This document shows, piece after piece, positions 15,912 to 24,997 of a stretch of 64,000 nt of DNA. Within the stretch, counting starts at the first letter, position 1; each line of letters opens with the position of its first letter. Source of the stretch: Runella limosa DSM 17973 (GTDB lineage: Bacteria > Bacteroidota > Bacteroidia > Cytophagales > Spirosomataceae). The notes under the pieces are model-generated. The model had not been told where the DNA came from. It saw only the letters and a program-made list of their open reading frames with translations, and ran no database searches. The DNA lies in the NCBI RefSeq assembly GCF_000482465.1, contig NZ_AXVJ01000043.1:91070-155069 (forward strand), given 5' to 3'. The position numbers were made by a program, and so were the translations under genes.

Positions 15912-16241
15912 TTAATTTTTGCCGCAACGTTTGCGCCATTCTTCGCGCAAGCGAGTGCGTTCTTCGTCGTTCATGTGTAGCCATTTTTCCCGAAAAGCCG
16001 CTTTCTTTTGCGCGTGCTGAGCCCAAGGTGCGCCCTTGCCACGGCTAAAGTTCCCAAATAACAAACGGCACAAAATCAATAACCCCACGGCTTGCCAGTA
16101 GGAAATAAAAGCCACACCCACTAACGCAGGCAAAATAGCGTTCCAAAGCCACATGACGGCAGCGCCAAGTACCAAAACGGCCACCGCCGCAAAAAGCGGA
16201 AATAAGAAAAAATAGGCCCGACGATTGTGTTTAGTAGTCAT
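15912..16241 (-). CDS. Small membrane protein, possible sigma partner
   Basis: 109 residues from ATG at 16241 (MTTKHNRRAYFFLF). Two hydrophobic segments lie near residues 8-33 and 38-60, then a charged helix (HMNDEERTRLREEWRKRCG) closes the protein. It follows the ECF sigma gene by 23 bases, where anti-sigma factors are often found, but no zinc-binding anti-sigma domain is visible. The charged tail looks like the helical repeats of metal- or stress-sensing periplasmic proteins; this is a resemblance only. Function unknown. Confidence 0.65.
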   Translation of the reverse strand: MTTKHNRRAYFFLFPLFAAVAVLVLGAAVMWLWNAILPALVGVAFISYWQAVGLLILCRLLFGNFSRGKGAPWAQHAQKKAAFREKWLHMNDEERTRLREEWRKRCGKN

Positions 16242-16264
16242 GGTTGCGTTGGTCAAAAAAATGG

Positions 16265-16813
16265 TTAATCTATCAATAAATCTTGGTACAAACCCGCCAA
16301 CCGTTTTCGCAAATGCTGCACAACGTAGCGTTTGCGCGAAATCAGCGTTTTGATGTTCTCACCCGTGCGGTCAGCAATCTCCTGAAACGTCTCGTCTTCG
16401 AGTTCGTTCCACACAAATACCTGACGCTGGTTTTCGGGAAGTTCGTCGAGGGCTTCCATGAGTTGTTGCCAAAACAACTCGCGGAGATAGTCACTTTCGG
16501 GCGTTCCGTCGTCGGCGAGCAATAAATCTTTGAACACGATTTCGCCGTCTTCGTCCTCGTAGCCGTAATCTTCGAGGGTTTCGGGGCGCTGCTTGCGGTA
16601 GGTGTCCACAATGCGGTTCCGCGCCACCCGATACAGCCAACTTCCCACTTGTTCAATGGCTTCTACTTCGGGCTGACTGCTCAGTTGGTACCAAACGTCC
16701 TGCAAAATATCCTCAGCATCTTCGTCGCTGCTTACGCGCTGACGAATGAAGCCAAAAAGTTGCTTGCTGTACTTTTTGATGGTTTGAACAATAGGTAGTC
16801 GTGCGGTTGCCAA
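16265..16813 (-). CDS. ECF-type RNA polymerase sigma factor
   Basis: 182 residues. Sigma region 2 is seen as EDAEDILQDVWYQLS and SWLYRVARNRIVDTYRKQ (residues about 30-75); region 4 as LPENQRQVFVWNELEDETFQEIADRTG followed by the recognition helix NIKTLISRKRYVVQHLRKRL. It would redirect RNA polymerase to stress promoters. The only start in reach is TTG at 16813, since no ATG lies before region 2. It leads an operon with two small membrane proteins and Hsp20, suggesting envelope- or heat-stress control. A linker rich in acidic residues (EDYGYEDEDGE) separates the two regions. Confidence 0.9.
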   Translation of the reverse strand: MATARLPIVQTIKKYSKQLFGFIRQRVSSDEDAEDILQDVWYQLSSQPEVEAIEQVGSWLYRVARNRIVDTYRKQRPETLEDYGYEDEDGEIVFKDLLLADDGTPESDYLRELFWQQLMEALDELPENQRQVFVWNELEDETFQEIADRTGENIKTLISRKRYVVQHLRKRLAGLYQDLLID

Positions 16814-16997
16814 TGTTAATTTTAAGTGGTTAATTGGTTAGACGAACAACTTTGAAAATTACTTTAAACCGTGTAAAGTTTTTTTGCAATAGACGTTTTT
16901 GCTCGTTCTGTCGTACTGAATATAGTGGAAAAGACCTTAAAATCATTTTTTGTCATGAAAAGTCAGGGGTAAAACTTCTTCCCTCTAACTTCGTTTA

Positions 16998-17005
16998 TAT
17001 CTTTG
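16998..17005 (+). promoter_or_regulatory. Putative -7 box of the acyl-CoA synthetase operon
   Basis: TATCTTTG, an exact TAnnTTTG match, 39 bases before the ATG at 17045. Confidence 0.5.
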
Positions 17006-17044
17006 TAGTGTACAATTTTTTCTAAACATCAACCTAAAATCTGA

Positions 17045-18757
17045 ATGGCTGTAACTAGAGATACCTTTCCGTGGCTAAAATTTTACCCAGCGGGAATGCC
17101 CTTTGAAATTAATCCAGATGTCTATTCGTCGTTGTTAGAAATGATTGACGAAGGCTTTACCAAATATGCTTCGCGTAAAGCTTACTCCTGCATGGGCAAA
17201 GAAATTACGTATGCTGAGTTAGATAAACAATCGCGCAATTTTGCGGCCTATCTGCAAAGCATCGGCCTCCAAAAAGGCGACCGTCTTGCGATTCAAATGC
17301 CCAACGTGCTGCAATACCCCATTGCGATGTTTGGCGCATTGCGGGCAGGACTCACGGTGGTCAATACCAATCCGCTTTATACGCCCCGCGAAATGGAACA
17401 CCAGTTCAAAGATTCGGGAGCAAAAGCCATTGTGATTTTGGCCAACTTTGCTTCTAACCTAGAAAAAGTACTTCCCCATACCAACATCGAGCACGTACTA
17501 GTCACCGAGATTGGTGATTTGTTGGGTTTTGGCAAAAAACAACTTGTCAATTTTGTGGTAAAGAATGTCAAGAAAATGGTGCCTGACTATGACCTTCCTA
17601 CGGCAAAGTCGTTTACAGATGCATTGAGCAAAGGTGCCGCCGCCGACTACCAAAAACCTGATTTGAGAAATTCAGACTTGGCATTTATTCAATATACGGG
17701 TGGGACAACGGGGGTGTCGAAAGGTGCCATGCTAACCCACCGCAACATCATTGCTAACGTAGAAGCCAACTGCGTTTATCTGAGCCCGATGCTCAATACG
17801 ATTCCCGAAGGGCAAACCAACGTGATTGTGGCAGCTTTGCCGCTGTACCACGTGTACGCGCTTACCTGCAACGCCCTTTCTGCCCTTAAAAACGGCGGAA
17901 TGAACCTGTTGATTACAAATCCACGCGACATGGAGGCGTTTATCAAAGACCTAAAAAAATACAAAGTAACCACCTTTACGGGGGTGAATACGCTGTACAA
18001 CGGCTTGATGAACAACCCTAAAATTGGCGAAGTTGATTTTAGCGGCCTCAAAATAACCTCGGCGGGAGGAATGGCACTACAAAAAGTGGTGGCCGAACGA
18101 TGGTACAAACTCACGGGCAATTTACCAACCGAGGGCTACGGCTTGTCTGAGACATCGCCCGTACTTTGCGCCAACCCACTGAAAACCACCGACAACTGCG
18201 TTGGTACCATCGGAATCCCCTTCCCTAGTACCGAAATGCGCATCATGCGCGACGATAGCACCTGGGCAGATGTGGGCGAAGCGGGTGAAATCTGTGCATT
18301 AGGGCCACAGGTAATGCCAGGATACTACAACCGCCCCGACGAAACGGCCAAAGTGATGTTTACCGACCCTGCCGATGGCCGTCAGTGGTTCAAAACGGGT
18401 GATGTCGGGGTGATGGATGCCGATGGCTTTTTCAAAATCGTTGACCGTAAGAAAGACATGGTACTTGTGTCAGGTTTCAACGTGTATCCCAACGAAATAG
18501 AAGATGTCGTGGCGCAATGTCAGGGTGTTTTGGAGGTCGCGTGTATTGGCGTACCCGACGAAAAAACAACCGAAGCGGTGAAGATTTTTGTGGTAAAAAA
18601 AGACGAAAGCCTTACAAAAGAGCAAATTATGGCCTATTGCCGCGAAAATTTGACGGCCTACAAATGCCCTAAGCACATTGAATTCCGTACCGAATTGCCC
18701 AAGACCAACGTAGGTAAAATTCTACGGAAGGCTTTGCGGGATGAGGTAAAAAAATAA
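17045..18757 (+). CDS. fadD: Long-chain fatty acid--CoA ligase
   Basis: 570 residues of the AMP-forming acyl-CoA synthetase family. It activates fatty acids with ATP and CoA. The AMP-binding loop is YTGGTTGVSKGAMLTHRN near residue 217; GYGLSETSPVL, KTGDVGVMDADGFFKIVDRKKDM and the C-terminal PKTNVGKILRKALRDE lysine motif are all present. Length and N-terminal sequence (LDKQSRNFAAYLQSIGLQKGDRLAI) match FadD. The next gene is an acyl-CoA dehydrogenase 4 bases away, so the two form a beta-oxidation operon. FadD is well supported as a class; chain-length preference is not readable. Confidence 0.93.
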   Translation: MAVTRDTFPWLKFYPAGMPFEINPDVYSSLLEMIDEGFTKYASRKAYSCMGKEITYAELDKQSRNFAAYLQSIGLQKGDRLAIQMPNVLQYPIAMFGALRAGLTVVNTNPLYTPREMEHQFKDSGAKAIVILANFASNLEKVLPHTNIEHVLVTEIGDLLGFGKKQLVNFVVKNVKKMVPDYDLPTAKSFTDALSKGAAADYQKPDLRNSDLAFIQYTGGTTGVSKGAMLTHRNIIANVEANCVYLSPMLNTIPEGQTNVIVAALPLYHVYALTCNALSALKNGGMNLLITNPRDMEAFIKDLKKYKVTTFTGVNTLYNGLMNNPKIGEVDFSGLKITSAGGMALQKVVAERWYKLTGNLPTEGYGLSETSPVLCANPLKTTDNCVGTIGIPFPSTEMRIMRDDSTWADVGEAGEICALGPQVMPGYYNRPDETAKVMFTDPADGRQWFKTGDVGVMDADGFFKIVDRKKDMVLVSGFNVYPNEIEDVVAQCQGVLEVACIGVPDEKTTEAVKIFVVKKDESLTKEQIMAYCRENLTAYKCPKHIEFRTELPKTNVGKILRKALRDEVKK

Positions 18758-18761
18758 TTGT

Positions 18762-20558
18762 ATGTTTTTTTCAAAACGCGACCTTCAATTTAACCTGTAC
18801 CAACTGCTTGACGTGGAGCAGTTGGTGCAGTACCCGTACTTCCAAGACCACAATCGGGAATCGTTTGACATGGTACTGGACGCTGCCGAGCAAATAGCCG
18901 ACAAAATGCTGCGTCCTTTACTCACCGAAATGGACCGTAATGAGCCCCAGCTTGTCGATGGCAAAATCCGCGTCCACGAAGGTATGAAAGCCATCACGCG
19001 GCGCTTTGGGGAAGATGGCTGGATAAATGCTACTTTCAGCTACGAAGAAGGCGGGCAACAACTCCCCGCCACCGTTCACAATGCGGCAGCGTTTATTTTT
19101 CAAGCCGCCAATTATTCGGCCAGTGTGTATCCATTTTTGACCACAGGGGCCGCCAATTTGATTCGGAGTTTTGGTTCTTCTGAACTGATTGATACCTACA
19201 CGCCCAACATGTACAACGGCCGTTGGCAAGGAACCATGGCCCTGACAGAACCCAACGCAGGAAGCTCATTATCAGATATTTCTACTAGCGCCGAACTTAC
19301 CGAAACCGCAGGCGTTTACAAAATTCAAGGACAAAAAATCTTTATTTCTTGCGGCGATCACGACGCTTGCGAAAACGTAGTTCATTTGTTGTTGGCCAAA
19401 ATCAAAGGCGGTCCCGTTGGCACCAAAGGGATTTCTTTGTTTGTAGTACCCCAGCAACGCGTTACCCCTAAAGGTTTGGTGCCAAACGGCGTCACCACGG
19501 CAGGAGTGTATCATAAAATGGGCTACAAAGGCGCGCCCATTGCGCACTTGATGTTTGGTTCTGATACCGACTGTTTGGGCTATTTGGTGGGAGAAGAACA
19601 CAGAGGCTTGAGTTATATGTTCCAGATGATGAACGAAGCTCGGGTTGGAGTCGGCACCAACGCGGCGGCCATCGGTACGGCGGCTTACCACGCTTCGTTG
19701 GCCTACGCCAAAGAGCGCCCGCAAGGCCGACCCATCGCGGCCAAAGACCCCACCCAGCCTCAGACGTTGATTATCCACCACGCGGATGTCAAACGAATGT
19801 TATTATTTCAAAAGTCGGTGGTCGAAGGTTCGCTGTCGTTGTTGTTACAATGCGGACTTTGGGCCGATATTGCCCACGTAGCCCAAGGCACCGATAAAGA
19901 AAGAGCCGAACTTTTACTTGATTTACTTACGCCCATTGCCAAATCATATCCGTCCGAAATGTGCTGCCAAACGACCAGTGCAGCCGTGCAGATTTTGGGA
20001 GGCGCAGGCTATACAACAGATTTCCCACTTGAACAATATTACCGCGAAGCCCGCATTCACCCGATTCACGAAGGTACAACGGGGATTCATGGGCTCGATT
20101 TGTTGGGCCGAAAAATTACCCTCAAAGGTGGAAAAGCGGTACAATTGCTGGCCGAAGAAATGCGTCTAGCCATTGCGCAGGCCAAAGCCGCCGCCAACGA
20201 ACCAAAGCTCCCTATTTGGGCCGAGCAGTTAGAAAAGGGATTGCTCAAAGTTCAACAAGTAACGGCGCATCTGTTGGCGATAGCTCCGCAAAATGTGGAG
20301 GCATTTTTGGCCGACGCCACCCTGTACTTAGAAATGTTTGGAATTACGACTATCGCTTGGCAGTGGCTCAAACAAGCAACCGAAGCAAACAAAAAACTGG
20401 CAGATGCCAACGCTGATTCAGAACGCCATTTTTATCAAGGAAAAATAGCTACTGCTCATTATTTCTTTGAGTATGAACTGGTAAAAACTACGGCACTGGC
20501 GAAGCGTCTTCTTAGTCAGAGTCGAGCAACGGTGGAGATGCAACCCGAGTGGTTCTAA
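18762..20558 (+). CDS. Acyl-CoA dehydrogenase
   Basis: 598 residues, the long form with an extra C-terminal domain found in several proteobacterial and Bacteroidota members. FAD-linked first step of beta-oxidation. The flavin-binding segment MALTEPNAGSSLSDI lies near residue 155; YHKMGYKGAPIAHLMFG and the C-terminal core ILGGAGYTTDFPLEQYYREARI with HEGTTGIHGLDLLGRK are conserved. Glu in YREARIHPIHEGTTGI sits where the catalytic base is expected in many members. It starts 4 bases after fadD and is probably translated from the same message. Confidence 0.93.
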   Translation: MFFSKRDLQFNLYQLLDVEQLVQYPYFQDHNRESFDMVLDAAEQIADKMLRPLLTEMDRNEPQLVDGKIRVHEGMKAITRRFGEDGWINATFSYEEGGQQLPATVHNAAAFIFQAANYSASVYPFLTTGAANLIRSFGSSELIDTYTPNMYNGRWQGTMALTEPNAGSSLSDISTSAELTETAGVYKIQGQKIFISCGDHDACENVVHLLLAKIKGGPVGTKGISLFVVPQQRVTPKGLVPNGVTTAGVYHKMGYKGAPIAHLMFGSDTDCLGYLVGEEHRGLSYMFQMMNEARVGVGTNAAAIGTAAYHASLAYAKERPQGRPIAAKDPTQPQTLIIHHADVKRMLLFQKSVVEGSLSLLLQCGLWADIAHVAQGTDKERAELLLDLLTPIAKSYPSEMCCQTTSAAVQILGGAGYTTDFPLEQYYREARIHPIHEGTTGIHGLDLLGRKITLKGGKAVQLLAEEMRLAIAQAKAAANEPKLPIWAEQLEKGLLKVQQVTAHLLAIAPQNVEAFLADATLYLEMFGITTIAWQWLKQATEANKKLADANADSERHFYQGKIATAHYFFEYELVKTTALAKRLLSQSRATVEMQPEWF

Positions 20559-20574
20559 TTTTACAAATCGTATA

Positions 20575-20743
20575 AAAACAAAAAAGCCGTGCAGAAGATC
20601 CGCTCGGCTTTTTGACTTTACTCAACGTTATGAAAAACTCTTTATTTTGACTCTTCTTATAATAAGAAGTAACATCATTAGTAAATGTAGTAGCTTCTAG
20701 TTTACTTAAAGACAGCCTATTTTGGCGGCAGTCGTTTAAATAA
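20575..20743 (-). ncRNA. Candidate small RNA, about 170 nt
   Basis: The 360-base stretch between the acyl-CoA dehydrogenase and the beta-lactamase-like gene has no credible ORF. On the minus strand a perfect TAnnTTTG box (TAACTTTG, 20749-20756) is followed about 140 bases later by the terminator at 20614-20578. A second box (TACTTTTG, 20907-20914, minus) lies further upstream and would give a product near 320 bases. No known RNA family is recognised. The evidence is promoter plus terminator only. Confidence 0.3.
20578..20614. terminator. Bidirectional intrinsic terminator
   Basis: AAAAAGCCG and CGGCTTTTT arms enclose a loop with a short inner GCAGAAGATCCGC stem. It can end the acyl-CoA dehydrogenase message on the plus strand and a possible small transcript on the minus strand. 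Confidence 0.8.
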
Positions 20744-20922
20744 CTCTACAAAGTTAGTGACTTATTCTGGTAGAAAGAAATACATTTTGCTGAAAAAAAG
20801 ATAAAAATCAACAAATAGCCTACGAAAAGGCTAAAAAGGCTATGTTCTACCGTATTTTTAGTACAAATTTTTCCACTAAACTTACGATTAGCCCGCCTAA
20901 ACCTACCAAAAGTAGCCTGAAC

Positions 20923-21804
20923 TTATTTTACTGAATCGTAAATCAGTCTTGAAATATCGGCGAGTGCTTTTACTCCTTCTTTGGGGTTGGTTAGTTTCTT
21001 TGACAATAAAACTAGCACATATTTTCGCCCATCGGGAAGAAATACGATGCCCGAGTCGTGCTGAACTCCCGTAATGGAACCTGTTTTGTGCGCCACGTTG
21101 ACATTGGTGGGAAGTTGGGCAGGAATAATTTCGTTGAATTTTTGGTCAAGTAAAATGCGAATCATGGCATCACAGGCTTTTTTGTTGACCGCTTTTTTCA
21201 ACGCAATTTTTTCAAAAATAAGCATCAAATCATAAGCCGTGACGGAGTTGTTCAGCCCTTTCTGAAACGCTTTGGTGTCTTCCACACCGCGCAACACCTG
21301 AATATCCTGCGCCCCAAGTTGACGCATGGTCGCATTGGCATTTTTGGCGTCCACGAGGTCAATCAAAATATTCGTGGCAAGGTTGCTACTCACAATAATC
21401 ATTTGGTAGGTGAGGTCATAAATCGTCATTTTTTTTCCAATTTGGCGATACATATCATCGGCGCTGTCGTCGCTAATGTCAAGCTTAAACGGGCTACCAT
21501 CGACAATACTCTTGAATTCATTTTTGACCAGAATCGAATCCGTAAGGTTAAATTTCTTGGCTTTGGCTTGTTTAAAGACCTCAATCATCACGGGCGTTTT
21601 CATGGTACTAGCCGCGTGGAAGTTTTCGTGACCGTTAATGAAAAGGGTTTCTTGCGTTTGCAGGTCTTTGAAGGCTACCCCAAACTCTCCTTCCACGGTT
21701 TTGAGACGTGCCTGAATCGTCTCTTTAAGGCTAGAGATAGCGGGTTTCTGGGCAAAAACGCAAAGGGATAAACAAGAAAAAAAGGTAAGGTAGAGAAGTT
21801 TCAT
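20923..21804 (-). CDS. Class A beta-lactamase-like serine hydrolase
   Basis: 293 residues with a signal peptide (LLYLTFFSCLSLCVFAQ) for export to the periplasm. The active-site Ser-x-x-Lys is STMK near residue 67; the second motif is SSN rather than the usual SDN (IIVSSNLATN); KTG is present in HKTGSITGVQHD. The omega-loop glutamate probably lies in RGVEDTKAF. The fold and motif spacing fit class A beta-lactamases, but the changed second motif and the omega loop differ from well-known resistance enzymes. So penicillin or cephalosporin hydrolysis is likely but not certain. It is preceded by no ampR-type regulator. Confidence 0.85.
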   Translation of the reverse strand: MKLLYLTFFSCLSLCVFAQKPAISSLKETIQARLKTVEGEFGVAFKDLQTQETLFINGHENFHAASTMKTPVMIEVFKQAKAKKFNLTDSILVKNEFKSIVDGSPFKLDISDDSADDMYRQIGKKMTIYDLTYQMIIVSSNLATNILIDLVDAKNANATMRQLGAQDIQVLRGVEDTKAFQKGLNNSVTAYDLMLIFEKIALKKAVNKKACDAMIRILLDQKFNEIIPAQLPTNVNVAHKTGSITGVQHDSGIVFLPDGRKYVLVLLSKKLTNPKEGVKALADISRLIYDSVK

Positions 21805-21863
21805 GTTGATGATGTTTGAACACGAAACTTACCGATTTTTTCGGAATTTAGCACCAAAAACAA

Positions 21864-21905
21864 CAACGGCGCTGCCTAAATTAGACAACGCCGTTGGCAG
21901 ATTCG
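21864..21905 (-). terminator. Intrinsic terminator of the choice-of-anchor I gene
   Basis: On the minus strand CAACGGCG pairs with CGCCGTTG, followed by TTGTTTTTGG. It lies between that gene's stop and the beta-lactamase start. Confidence 0.65.
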
Positions 21906-21915
21906 TTAGGTATCG

Positions 21916-23415
21916 TTACTGAGGACGGTAAATTTTGATAACCCCGTCGTTTTCACTGCTGACAATCAATAAGCTTTTCTTGAGCGGGCTTTGATTGGCA
22001 GGGACAAACAAAACACCTTCGGGTGCATCGCCCGTCTTGAGAAGTTGTAAAAAAACAGGAGCAGTAGGGTTGGTAACGTCGTAAACAGCCACTGCATCGG
22101 CACGTTCCATTCCTACAAAAGCTACTTTACGCGTCCCTACTTGGCCGATGGCAATGCCTTCAGGTTCGACGCCTTTATCGTCGCTACGGGCATCGTCGTA
22201 AACTCCCGCAGCAATGCTACGTACTTCAAGCTCATTTTTGCTGTCAAACACTTGGCTTCCTGTATTTCCGTTCCAAACGCTAAACGAGCGAGCTCCCAAC
22301 GAATAAATTGCCTCATATTCACTATCGCCATCGGTATTGCCGAGCGTAGTTGTGATGTTGAGACGCCCCATTTGAGTATTCGTTTTGAGGGCTGCTGCAT
22401 TGGGAAAAATCGCTGGATCAAGAACGACTGAACTGTGATTTACACGACGGATTTCAGAAAAACCAGTGTATTCGCGGGCGTCACCTTCGTTGGCTGTGAA
22501 AAGATAGGGTACACCACCCGACTCAAGAACAGCAATGGCATCGGGCTGATACATCCCAAAAGCAGGCCATTTTTTCAACGCAATGGCATTGTCTTGGTCG
22601 CTGACGTCGATGGCGTTTTCGTCGAGGTTATAATTTTTGAAACCTAATGGAAAAATGGTAGTAATCGTTTTTGACGTAAGGTCAATTTTGGCAATGGCAT
22701 TGTTTTCTTGCAACGTCACCCAAGCTGTTTTTGAATCATCCGAGACGGTAATATATTCGGGTTCAATGTCTTGGGCAAAGCTGGCGTTTAGTCCAAAAAT
22801 ACGCAATCCTTTGGCCATAAGCGCCGCTTGTTGGGGAGCAAAACCTGCAAAATCAAGGGTTTTTACCGAATAGTTGTCATCGACAGAAATAATAGAAACG
22901 CTTCCGACGGGGTCGATGGTGTAGGCGTCGTTGGGTTCTCCTTCGTTGGCAGTAAGGATATAACGACCATCAGGAGAAAATGTAACCATGTCAGGCAAAG
23001 CACCTACAGGAATTACTTTGATTTCTTTTTGGTCAATCGTGTTGAATACGACAACTTTGCCAGGGTCGGTTTTGGTTGCGGACTCAATGGCGGCAGCTAG
23101 TTTACCGTTGAAAATACTCAAGCTATTCACCGCTCCGCCGTAGGGAGCCATGCTGATGTTGCCAATGACTTTGAGTTGGCTATTGCTGGCCACCTCAATA
23201 ATATCAATTTTATTGACATTGCTATTGTTGACCACAAAAAGGCGGCCTGTAATAGGGTCAAAAGCGCTGATTTCGGCCGCACCTGTGTCACCGATGTCGA
23301 TGCTGGCAATTTCGGTAAAAGTAGCGGGGTTTTCATTGGGTGCAGGGTCGAGACGGTGGTCGGCACAAGCATATACAAACAACAATAGCGTGAGGGGTAA
23401 AAGTATCTTTTGCAT
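21916..23415 (-). CDS. Choice-of-anchor I family beta-propeller lipoprotein
   Basis: 499 residues. The N-terminus (LLPLTLLLFVYACADH) is a lipoprotein signal with a lipobox Cys. The body is a repeated beta-propeller resembling YncE-type proteins: VVFNTIDQKEIKVIPVGALPDMVTFSPDGRYILTANEGEPN is diagnostic, and FTANEGDAREY and EGVLFVPANQ recur later. Such proteins, often named choice-of-anchor I or alkaline-phosphatase-like, sit on the cell surface or in the periplasm; their substrate is not established. It is a single-gene unit with its own terminator. Confidence 0.88.
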   Translation of the reverse strand: MQKILLPLTLLLFVYACADHRLDPAPNENPATFTEIASIDIGDTGAAEISAFDPITGRLFVVNNSNVNKIDIIEVASNSQLKVIGNISMAPYGGAVNSLSIFNGKLAAAIESATKTDPGKVVVFNTIDQKEIKVIPVGALPDMVTFSPDGRYILTANEGEPNDAYTIDPVGSVSIISVDDNYSVKTLDFAGFAPQQAALMAKGLRIFGLNASFAQDIEPEYITVSDDSKTAWVTLQENNAIAKIDLTSKTITTIFPLGFKNYNLDENAIDVSDQDNAIALKKWPAFGMYQPDAIAVLESGGVPYLFTANEGDAREYTGFSEIRRVNHSSVVLDPAIFPNAAALKTNTQMGRLNITTTLGNTDGDSEYEAIYSLGARSFSVWNGNTGSQVFDSKNELEVRSIAAGVYDDARSDDKGVEPEGIAIGQVGTRKVAFVGMERADAVAVYDVTNPTAPVFLQLLKTGDAPEGVLFVPANQSPLKKSLLIVSSENDGVIKIYRPQ

Positions 23416-23589
23416 AGACGAAATGGATTAAGCTGCAAAAGTACTTTCGCGATATTACCCTTATTTCACGCAATTGTTAAGGCCAAATGAAGTTTTGAAT
23501 CGATTTATGGGTGTTTTTTTACAATTCGTTTATAACCAGAGGCAAAATGCTAGGTTTCGGTCTGACTGTCGTCTGACCTAGGTGTGGCA

Positions 23590-23705
23590 GTGGGTCGGGG
23601 TGTGTTACTCGCGATAGGTCGGGGTGTGAGCACCCCGACACACCCGTGCAGAGGGATGCTCACATCCCGACGATCAAGTGCAGAGGGGTGCTCACACCCC
23701 GACGT
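23590..23705. repeat. Three TGAG-loop hairpins with GC-rich stems
   Basis: GTCGGGGTG-TGAG-CACCCCGAC at 23618-23639, GGGATG-CTCA-CATCCC at 23653-23668 and GGGGTG-CTCA-CACCCC at 23685-23700. The last two are the reverse orientation of the first, and CTCA is the complement of TGAG. The intergenic space 23416-23723 holds nothing else recognisable. Confidence 0.9.
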
Positions 23706-23723
23706 GTATGCACAACCCAAAGG

Positions 23724-24830
23724 CTAGACCAGTGAAACTTTTTTGCCCCCCGCTGCGATAGATTTGTAAACGGCTTCAATCACTTTCATGTCTTTAAGCC
23801 CTTCTTCGCCCGTCATATTTGGATCAGGTTTTCCATTTAAAATACAATCAGCCAGGCCGTCCATTTGCCACGTTTGGTGCATTTTGGTGGTGTCCCAGCT
23901 CATTGCGCCTTGGTGGGTACGCCCTTTGATGGGACCATAGCCAAACGCTGGACTGAGTTCAACGTAGCCTTTTTCCCCGATAACATACAACCGTTCTAGG
24001 TTATTGAAGTTATAGGTTGTCACGCACGACGCAATCGCTCCACTTGGGAAGCCCATTTGCCAAGTGATGGTTTCGTCCACCTCCTTGAATTTAACAGGGT
24101 CGGTTTTGGTTTCTTCCGCCGATACCCAAATCGGTTCTTCTCCCGTGGCATAACGCGCGCCGTTGATGCAGTAAATGCCCACGTCCATCATAGCTCCACC
24201 ACCCGCTAAGGCTTTTTTGAGGCGCCACTGTTTTGGGTCACCAATTTTAAAACCGTCGTAGGTATTTACGTGTAGAATCTTGCCCAACTCTCCCGATTTT
24301 CGAAGGCGAATCAACTCACGGGTATAAGGCTCAAAATGCAAACGGTACCCAATATAAAGCTTGACATTAGCTTTTTTACAAGCCGCAATCATCTCTTCGG
24401 CTTCTTTGACCGTCACCGACATGGGTTTTTCACAAATCACGTGCTTACCCATTTTGGCCGCCCGAATCACGTATTCGTGGTGCATAGAGTTGGGGAGCGT
24501 AATATACACCGCGTCGATGGCGGGGTTATCTTTGATTTGTTCAAAATTTTGGTAGCTGTAAAAATTGGCTTTGTCCAACCCAAACTTGGTACTCCAAGTA
24601 TCAATTTTAGTAGGGGTTCCTGTGACACCTCCTATGAGTTTTGCCAATTTACAATCTTTCATGGCCGTAGCCACGCGGTCGGCGTAACTTCCCAATCCTA
24701 CCAAAGCCACGCCAAGTTGCTTGCCATCGGCGGGTAACGCATGGGCTTGTTCAGGAAAAGTAGTAGTAGCCAATGATAACGTAAGGGCAGACCCGCCCAC
24801 TTGGCGAAGAAAATCGCGACGAGAATTCAT
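23724..24830 (-). CDS. Gfo/Idh/MocA family oxidoreductase with Tat-type signal
   Basis: 368 residues. The N-terminus NSRRDFLRQVGGSALTLSLA has a twin-arginine pattern, so export is expected. The NAD(P)-binding fold begins at LGVALVGLGSYADRVATAM (about residue 40); the conserved EKPMSVT lies near residue 130; the C-terminal half has the family's alpha/beta domain. Related enzymes resemble glucose-fructose oxidoreductase and act on sugars or sugar derivatives, but the substrate here is unknown. It stands alone, 300 bases from its nearest minus-strand neighbour. Confidence 0.9.
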   Translation of the reverse strand: MNSRRDFLRQVGGSALTLSLATTTFPEQAHALPADGKQLGVALVGLGSYADRVATAMKDCKLAKLIGGVTGTPTKIDTWSTKFGLDKANFYSYQNFEQIKDNPAIDAVYITLPNSMHHEYVIRAAKMGKHVICEKPMSVTVKEAEEMIAACKKANVKLYIGYRLHFEPYTRELIRLRKSGELGKILHVNTYDGFKIGDPKQWRLKKALAGGGAMMDVGIYCINGARYATGEEPIWVSAEETKTDPVKFKEVDETITWQMGFPSGAIASCVTTYNFNNLERLYVIGEKGYVELSPAFGYGPIKGRTHQGAMSWDTTKMHQTWQMDGLADCILNGKPDPNMTGEEGLKDMKVIEAVYKSIAAGGKKVSLV

Positions 24831-24923
24831 AAAAAAGAGCTGGATTAGTTTCCATTAAAAGCAGCTACATCGCTTTTTCTTTCGGGCTTGTCCAATAATT
24901 TTACGGTATCTTTAAAGTTTGCG

Positions 24924-24931
24924 TATTTTTG
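24924..24931 (+). promoter_or_regulatory. Putative -7 box of the M14 peptidase gene
   Basis: TATTTTTG, an exact TAnnTTTG match, 66 bases before the ATG at 24998. Confidence 0.4.
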
Positions 24932-24997
24932 GCCGTTCATTTTTAATTGTTGTCCCAAACCAAGCATTTGTTACAACTCATCTCAACTAAAACCTCC

